Source: Blakeslea trispora
Taxonomy: Eukaryota > Mucoromycota > Mucoromycetes > Mucorales > Choanephoraceae
DNA length: 64,000 nt
Assembly: GCA_025331445.1 (NCBI GenBank)
Contig: JAIWNE010000069.1
Location: 105,905 to 169,904 of the forward strand
Direction: 5' to 3'
Below the pieces are notes generated by a model that was not told the origin of the DNA, did not search any database, and saw only the letters and a list, made by a program, of their open reading frames with translations. The stretch's first letter is position 1; every line of letters begins with the position of its first letter. Below, one piece after another: positions 58,215-64,000 of this stretch. Both the position numbers and the translations under genes were made by a program.

Positions 58215-59560
58215 TTGGCCCAATTCAAACCTTTTGTCCAAGACGCTTCTTCTTCAAATTCTTACTGCTCGAAAAGACTCAAAATAGGCAAATCATTATA
58301 CTTATTAAAAAGAAACAGCCAGGACAATATCGCCCAGGCAGGATCAGACAGATCGACGCTTTATTCCATTTTAGTTGCTGTTAAAGAGTATCAAAGAGAT
58401 TCAAGTTCTTCATACAAATATCTTTAATAAACCAGTCATTACCAATAAATCAGTTGTTGTAGAAGAACCAGTTGCTATCCATAATTCAATTGTTTTGAAT
58501 AAAACATAATTCGTCTCTCTTATTTTCCTCTCTTCTTACGCTGGTTCTCCTAACACATGTCTGAAACTATATTCAAATCAATGATTTTGGAGAAGAAACG
58601 CAAAGGGTTTGAAAGTCAGAAAGCAAATGCATTTGAAGGATTGAAATAAGTTAGTTATCTTACATTGGGATTCATATCGTATATATCGAAGATGTAATAC
58701 GTGTTGATTGTTCAAAATGTGGTCATTACACAAAAGCTTACTTCAAGTGTAAGTTATATGTTGCAGACACAGCAAATACTGGTAAATGACTAAAAAGCAA
58801 AATGTCAAGAAGTGTCTTTATCATGTAACCATGTTTTCTTTATGTATTTGTAGTTAGCTGAAGTAGCGGTAGAAAAGAGAAAGCAAACCTATGAAGATAG
58901 AGCACAAAGACGGCAAGCTAAAAGACAAAAAGATCAGAGTGAGAGCGATGTTGCTATTTGTTCTAAATGCAAGCAAAGAGGACACATATCTGCACGTTCT
59001 CCCTTGTGTCCGCAAGATATCTTGTCAAAAACGCAAGTTATATGTGCTAATTTGGAGGATAATTACAAGGCGTATACCAGAAAGTTGGGGTTTGATAACT
59101 GCATGCCATACGAAACCGAAAACAAGTGTGATTAAAGCATGATCAACAGCCAGACGTTTGGTTTTTAGAGCTGAACTGTTTGTGAATTATTATGTCTTGG
59201 AGAACCACATTCTAATTGATGCACCTAAAGTTATTTTTAGTCAAAACTTCTGGTATAGCATCATACAAATGGCCAATGCACTACAGGAGATTTTTCTCAG
59301 ATTTCTTCAAATGTCTTCAAAATCAGCCGGATTTACCTTGGTTTTGCTTCCTCGCAGCCAAAATTTCCTGTCGTGAGTACTTTGACGATAATATTCAACA
59401 AACCAGATCAATCTAATTATCTTTGTCATTCATAATAGAGTTCATTAGTTGCACAAAAGTTCAAGAGAATATAGCGAACAGATGCTTTTAGAAAGTCGTG
59501 AAAGAATTCAACTACAAGTTATTAATTGATTGAATAGACGAAGGCGCTACAACTACTTTT
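58215..59560 (+). pseudogene. Decayed zinc-knuckle multicopy element remnant
   Basis: Fragments of coding-like sequence run along the plus strand, broken by stops or needing several splices. They include MSETIFKSMILEKKRKGFES (58557-), a knuckle CSKCGHYTKAYFKC (about 58710-58752), a Lys/Arg-rich helix (EKRKQTYEDRAQRRQAKRQK), a second knuckle CSKCKQRGHISARSPLC (about 58958-59010), YKAYTRKLGFDNCMPYETEN, and after a stop VFRAELFVNYYVLENHILID and FSQNFWYSIIQMANAL. Two knuckles followed by these hydrophobic blocks fit a repeated Mucorales ORF family of probable transposon origin; that recollection is unverified. Some parts splice in frame (58788 to about 58859), so a short live gene is possible, but no full reading was found. 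Confidence 0.42.
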
Positions 59561-59684
59561 TTTTTCGCTCATGATTCAGGTAGTCTCTTTAATGCTTTAA
59601 TATATAATAATTTATTTTCTCTTACACAGTAAAGGCTTTTAAGCGCAAAATAAATAAGATTTAAAAGAGAAAGGAAGCTTGCCC

Positions 59685-60548
59685 TTATAGCTTGTACATG
59701 CTCTTGATTTGCTCTGTAGCCCAATTACCTAAAGCTTTATGAACTTTGGCTTCGGGATGGTACGAATCCCAAAAGAAATGCTTAGTAGGATCAGAACAGA
59801 TAGTAGTGTTACCTATACCATAGGAGCAAGGACCGTTTGTAGTGCTCAAGCCAAGTCTTTCAGGATGAGCCAATTGTTTCTCAAACCAACTATGATCATC
59901 CAAGAATTTGAGATCAACACCCTTTACCTGCTTCTTCAGTTGTCTTTCAACAAGAGCATTGTAGTCGTTGATGTACTTTCTGTTGTAGGCTTTTCTATCA
60001 GCAGGAGTAGCTGGCCATTGTTCGAATGGAGGAACGTTCAAGATCAAGAAGTGGTTTGCATCGTATTTTTTGACCAACTTCTTTACGGCAGTTACAACAT
60101 TTTCGGCCAACTTCTCCTTATCATAGTGCTCATTGATAGCATAGTACTGACCGATCTTGAGGATATGAGCCAAATCGTTGTAACCAATATAGATGACATA
60201 GAGATCCTCGGAAGTGCCATTGACAGGAATGGTTTCAATCTGCTGAATCAAACCAGGTACTATGAAATCGTTGAACTTGGTATAGACATCATCGTTGTTA
60301 GCAGTGGCACCACCATAACCGTTATTGATTACTGTATGATCAGGAATGTTTTTGGCTACATACTCTAACCAGGTAGGGCCATTGCTAAAGCGCCCTTTAT
60401 AGCTAGGAGGAGAAGGAGGAAACTTTGAATTTCGATAGTCATTGCCGTTATCGGTAAAACTATCAGCATAAGCGATAATTTTGTCAAATGCAGACACAGT
60501 GGATATCAAGGTAACCAAAGATACGGAAACAAGAGACAAGACCTTCAT
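59685..60548 (-). CDS. Secreted GDSL/SGNH-family esterase
   Basis: A 287-aa intronless frame from ATG 60548. MKVLSLVSVSLVTLISTVSA is a signal peptide with cleavage after about residue 20. Block I follows at once, IIAYADSFTDNGND, with nucleophile Ser30 (Ala replaces the usual Gly of GDS). GRFSNGPTWLEYVAKN and NNGYGGATANNDD supply block II Gly and nearby residues, VIYIGYNDLAHIL has the block III GxND, and HFFWDSYHPEAKVHKALGNW is block V with the catalytic Asp and His. NGT and NTT are glycosylation sequons. It belongs to the lysophospholipase/acetyl-esterase-like fungal SGNH enzymes; the substrate is not predictable. A TATA-like box lies 70 bp upstream. Confidence 0.9.
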   Translation of the reverse strand: MKVLSLVSVSLVTLISTVSAFDKIIAYADSFTDNGNDYRNSKFPPSPPSYKGRFSNGPTWLEYVAKNIPDHTVINNGYGGATANNDDVYTKFNDFIVPGLIQQIETIPVNGTSEDLYVIYIGYNDLAHILKIGQYYAINEHYDKEKLAENVVTAVKKLVKKYDANHFLILNVPPFEQWPATPADRKAYNRKYINDYNALVERQLKKQVKGVDLKFLDDHSWFEKQLAHPERLGLSTTNGPCSYGIGNTTICSDPTKHFFWDSYHPEAKVHKALGNWATEQIKSMYKL

Positions 60549-60615
60549 GATAATTGTTTGCAAGATGAACACTAATGGCAGAAGTATATCATTTTAAGCA
60601 GCAAAAAAGAAATAG

Positions 60616-60623
60616 CTTTTATA
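60616..60623 (-). promoter_or_regulatory. TATA box of the GDSL esterase gene
   Basis: TATAAAAG on the minus strand, about 68 bp before the ATG. Confidence 0.5.
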
Positions 60624-62911
60624 TTGGAAAACAAACATTATTTACATCTGATGAATGATCATAACATAAGCAATTTGACGTAGCTTACTCAGCTATATGT
60701 TTTTTTTTCTTCTCTCTATATATCAATTTAGGATTGGTACAAAGGACCAATTTAAGAACCAAATAATCTGCTTAGCATAAGAGTAGTATTAATTTGATTT
60801 AGTTTGGATAAATAAACTATCTTTATAATACAGAAGCCTTCTCTTCAAAAGCTCTTTGTTTTTTTTCTCATTTTTCTATGTTAGCTTATCTCGATATTGT
60901 AATAAATTTAAACACATCAATGTGATCAAGCTAATCTTGTAACATGAAATCCGTTCTTGTGTCTTTGTTTGGCATTACATTGCTGTATATGGAAAAAACG
61001 ACCAAACAGATCAAGATTTGATTTATAATAGGTAAAAAGAAAAACAAACTCAATTCTCATCTAACTTTGCTCATTCATTAGATGAAGCACTCATCCTCTC
61101 AAGCATTGATATGAATATGGTGCCATCAAATGAAAAGTTTAATTCTTCTTGACAATCAACTCAACTCTAAACTAAGATTTGTTGTTAGTTAATAAAGTTG
61201 TCAACAAGCATAAGAAAGGAACGATTAAATCTCGGCAATGCCGATTTTATTAGATGAAAGGATTAGCTATCTTTATAGCGTAGCCAGTATTTGTCTTGTT
61301 CATAGGAAGCACTCTCTACAGGCTCTCTTTATATGATTTTTCTTCAGTTGCGCGCATTATCATAATTCACATTTTCAGCTCAATATGCTTCTTTGAGTTT
61401 TATGAGCTTTTTCCTTCAAGTAGTAGAAATACCGTTTACAGTCTTCAAAAGTGTAAACATTGTATTGGCATGGTCTCTCTTTCTTGGCAGTAATCACTTC
61501 CATGATGGTGTCATTAGTATCTGCTTTGATTCAATGATCTTTGTTCTCGATACGTTTTCAAAGATCAATTAAACTTTTCGAGCGAAACGACCTTTTCTCC
61601 AAAAATGCTTCCAATGCCATCAAGTGTCCAAATGGAGCTTGAAAAAATGACTAATTGGTCTTCAAGTTTATGGGCAATTAAGGCTCACAAAAGTCCCATA
61701 TATAATCAACTACAGGAAAGACACTGTTTTCTTTTGCAAGTTTGATATCTAGAGAAAGATTTCTCGCGGTCGCAATATCAACTTATTTTATAAAGAAAGA
61801 GTGAAGATTTCGAAAATCTACTTGGTGACTTTTATCAAACTATAATATTGATTAAGCGCTTTAAACAGCTTAACAATAAAACCTACCCGAGCAATAGAAA
61901 ACAAATTGTGTGATAATTGAGCTCCTTTACAGAACCAGAAAAAGATTCAATTATCCACAGGCAATCTTTGGAGGTGGAGCTGTTATATGCAACTTTGTAG
62001 TATAACAGTGTTGACAAACATTGCTTTGATCAGTTGTTTTTTTTAAAAAAAAAAAAAAGAAAGAAACAGAGTTACAGAGTGCACCTACATATCAGATGGT
62101 AAGCTGTGTATTCTCTAGTTAACACACCCCTTAGATATATGTTTCAACCTGTCGATAAAGACAACTTAAGGTACTGTTATAATTCCTTTGTTTACCTACG
62201 CCGATTCAATTAATCTACCCTTTTTATAAATCAGCTTTTGATTATTGAAAATCAGTAGCTATACGCATTGATGTATAAAACCAAACTTTCAGCACAAATC
62301 TGTAAACAAGGCTATGGGTCTTAAAAAGGAACCACAAAATAGAAGCGTAAGATAGGCTGCTCACCAAAGTTTCCCCTTTTATTTTCGTTTCTCTTCATGA
62401 ATGAAGATCTCAGAAAACAAACTGCCTTTCTAATTATCGAGCCATTGGCAATCATGGTTAAAGGAGTACCTATTGATGCTGCGCCTTCTTGATCTTTTTT
62501 TTGAAGAACTATTTGAACTAGAAATTATCAGATTGAACCAAATGCTGATTTAGTGATCAATGTTTCCTTTAATTGAGGCAAAGAATGATTTAGAATAAAA
62601 TAAAAAGGAGGAGGATAATATCACTGAAATCCAAGAACTTTCGGCCAACAAACAAACAAAACTGATGATGTCAACGGCTGATCCCAATAAGCACTTGAAG
62701 CAAGACATATAACCAGAACATCCTACAGCCATACAAACTCATTCTTTTATTGTTACGAAGCTAATTTTCTAACTGCAAAATAATAATAATAAAGGATTAT
62801 TAAAGAAACAGAGGATAAAGTGTGTTGGGATATATCTTTATATCAATAGAAAGGTTATGACAGCAGAAAAAAAAGAAAAAAAAAACAAAAAAAATTACGT
62901 CTTTACTAGAT
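60624..62911. other. Intergenic region of about 2.3 kb
   Basis: No supported gene. A short open stretch at 62397-62490 reads MNEDLRKQTAFLIIEPLAIM and stops soon after; it may be a relic. AT-rich with long A runs, including one at 62046-62058. Confidence 0.55.
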
Positions 62912-64000
62912 TCAGACAGTTGGTTGCCAAGATGATTCAGTAGGTTGGTGTAGTTGATGATGTTGATGATGTTGATGATGTTGTTGCTCTTGATTCTGCT
63001 CTTGATGTTTCTGTGGTTGTTCTTGGTGCTGATGACGATGATGATGATAGATTTCAGACTGTGAAGGCGGTGCCATCATATCTTCATCCATAAAAGAATT
63101 TGTTTCAGGTGAATCATGATGATGAGCAGGATCACTTGCAAAGTCCATTGACATTTCTGTCTGTGCAGGAGAAGAGACAATGGAAACCATGCCAACATCT
63201 TCATTACCAACACTACTGTTTGGTGCAGGTGCAACACCTCCATTCAAAGTATATGTCTTCATTGCTTCTTCATACTCTTCAAGTTCACGTTTGTACATGT
63301 CATAGTATTTCTATTGATTTATTGCAAGTTAGTATACCATCATTCTCTTCTTTGATAGCCCTTAAATTACCTTTTTCTCATCTTTTGTCAAGCTCTTCCA
63401 TTTCTGGCCCAAGAGTCGAGTAACTTCACCAAGGTTTTCTGTTGGGTGTTCATCTTTGATCTTATCTCTTTCTAATCGACAGTACAAGAAGAAGACATTA
63501 CCGGGACCTTTTGGCGCGTTTGGATCCTTCTTCTTACGCTGAGGTTTATTGCTGCCAGCCATCAGTTTTTCAATTCGACCACGTCCGTCATGATGCTTAT
63601 GGCTACTTTGTATCTTGTGCAGGTGCTTGATAACGAAAAAAAAAAAGACAGGGTCAATGATTTTTTTTTGTTTTGTTCTGGTCTTATTTCTTACCATATC
63701 AGGTTCGTCATGATAATAGATATCTGAACCCAAGTCTGAATTATCGCTCAAGTCTATAGAAATTTGGCTTGATTTCTCCATACGATCCAATAAAAACCTA
63801 TTAAGAATCATTTCTTTATTAGTCAAACGAACACAAGACATAAGAAGGAGACCTACGTTCTCTCTAGTTTGAGATGGCGAATATTCTTGCGAGCTTTATA
63901 GAGCTTGATATTAAGCAAGTCATTTTCCTATGTTTTTTTTTACATGTCGGTTTATTATTGTTTTTTTTTGAAACAGTGAATAATGTTTACCTCTTCTATT
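62912..64000 (-). CDS. HMG-box protein, Nhp10-like INO80-type subunit, 5' truncated by window
   Basis: Exons visible on the minus strand: 64000-63991, 63927-63857, 63797-63695, 63625-63371 and 63310-62912. The 5' end is outside the window. A coiled-coil segment (ENDLLNIKLYKARKNIRHLK, LERTFLLDRME) precedes an acidic stretch, then a single HMG box: DPNAPKGPGNVFFLYCRLER, LGEVTRLLGQKWKSLTKDEK, KYYDMYKRELEEYEEAMKTY. A helix with LERxFLLxRxE before an HMG box is typical of Nhp10-like proteins that recruit INO80 remodeller modules to DNA. The C-terminus is His/Gln/Asp-rich and disordered. Introns are 63, 59, 69 and 60 nt. Another HMG-box chromatin protein remains possible. Confidence 0.82.

Noticed and set aside
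59739..60368. 209-codon plus-strand frame over the GDSL gene
   Set aside because: Antisense of a clear secreted esterase with signal peptide and catalytic blocks.

Overview
The window is nuclear DNA of a filamentous fungus, most likely an early-diverging Mucoromycota species of the Mucorales type (genus not determinable). Supporting signs are AT-rich DNA full of 8-10 nt A and T runs, genes split by short GT-AG introns (mostly 54-70 nt), a single-chain ATP-citrate lyase, a Y14 exon-junction protein (absent from budding yeast), a trifunctional TRP1/trpC protein and DEP/RhoGEF signalling. No bacterial operons, CRISPR arrays, confident tRNA or rRNA genes, or intact transposons were seen. Exon joins were made by eye from splice signals, reading frame and protein-family expectation, with no transcript data.

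Layout. 1-5045: a partial FUSC/ArAE_2-type membrane protein gene (-), a mitochondrial TPR protein (+) and a convergent membrane-anchored low-complexity protein (-). 5046-9956 is a gene desert with one decayed coding remnant. 9957-16940 (-): a polyglutamine protein, a small single-pass membrane protein, a 63-residue zinc-knuckle miniprotein, ribosomal eL39 and a seven-exon cytochrome P450. 19228-23070: an F-box protein (+), a DNAJC12-like J protein (+) and ribosomal eL31 (-). 25423-30756 (+): a four-finger C2H2 factor that looks like two tandem paralogues joined by an intron, then ATP-citrate lyase. 32146-38931: a ten-exon Rho GEF without its usual CNH domain (+), a putative 41-residue zinc microprotein (-) and ribosomal eS1 (-).

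38932-46441: an MFS drug/H+ antiporter (+), a short-chain dehydrogenase (+), an Nvj2/TEX2-type lipid-transfer protein (+) and L-threonine aldolase (-). 49153-51480 is a compact same-strand trio: a secreted unknown, autophagy E2-like Atg10 and Y14. 53265-56891: a homeodomain factor and TRP1, the latter with a Gcn4-type TGAGTCA upstream. 57354-64000: mitochondrial monothiol glutaredoxin Grx5 (-), a decayed zinc-knuckle element (+), a secreted GDSL hydrolase (-) and an Nhp10-like HMG-box protein running off the end (-).

The genes are mostly housekeeping and do not form an obvious pathway cluster. Loose links are cytosolic acetyl-CoA supply (ATP-citrate lyase), translation (eL39, eL31, eS1), amino-acid metabolism (TRP1, threonine aldolase), cell-wall/Rho signalling and organelle biology (TPR protein, Nvj2, Grx5, Atg10). 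I found no convincing new multi-gene system. The most unusual signals are the duplicated-and-fused zinc-finger gene, the CNH-less Rho GEF, two very small zinc-binding ORFs, a 25-nt P450 exon carrying the haem cysteine, and an intra-intronic stem in the eL39 gene.
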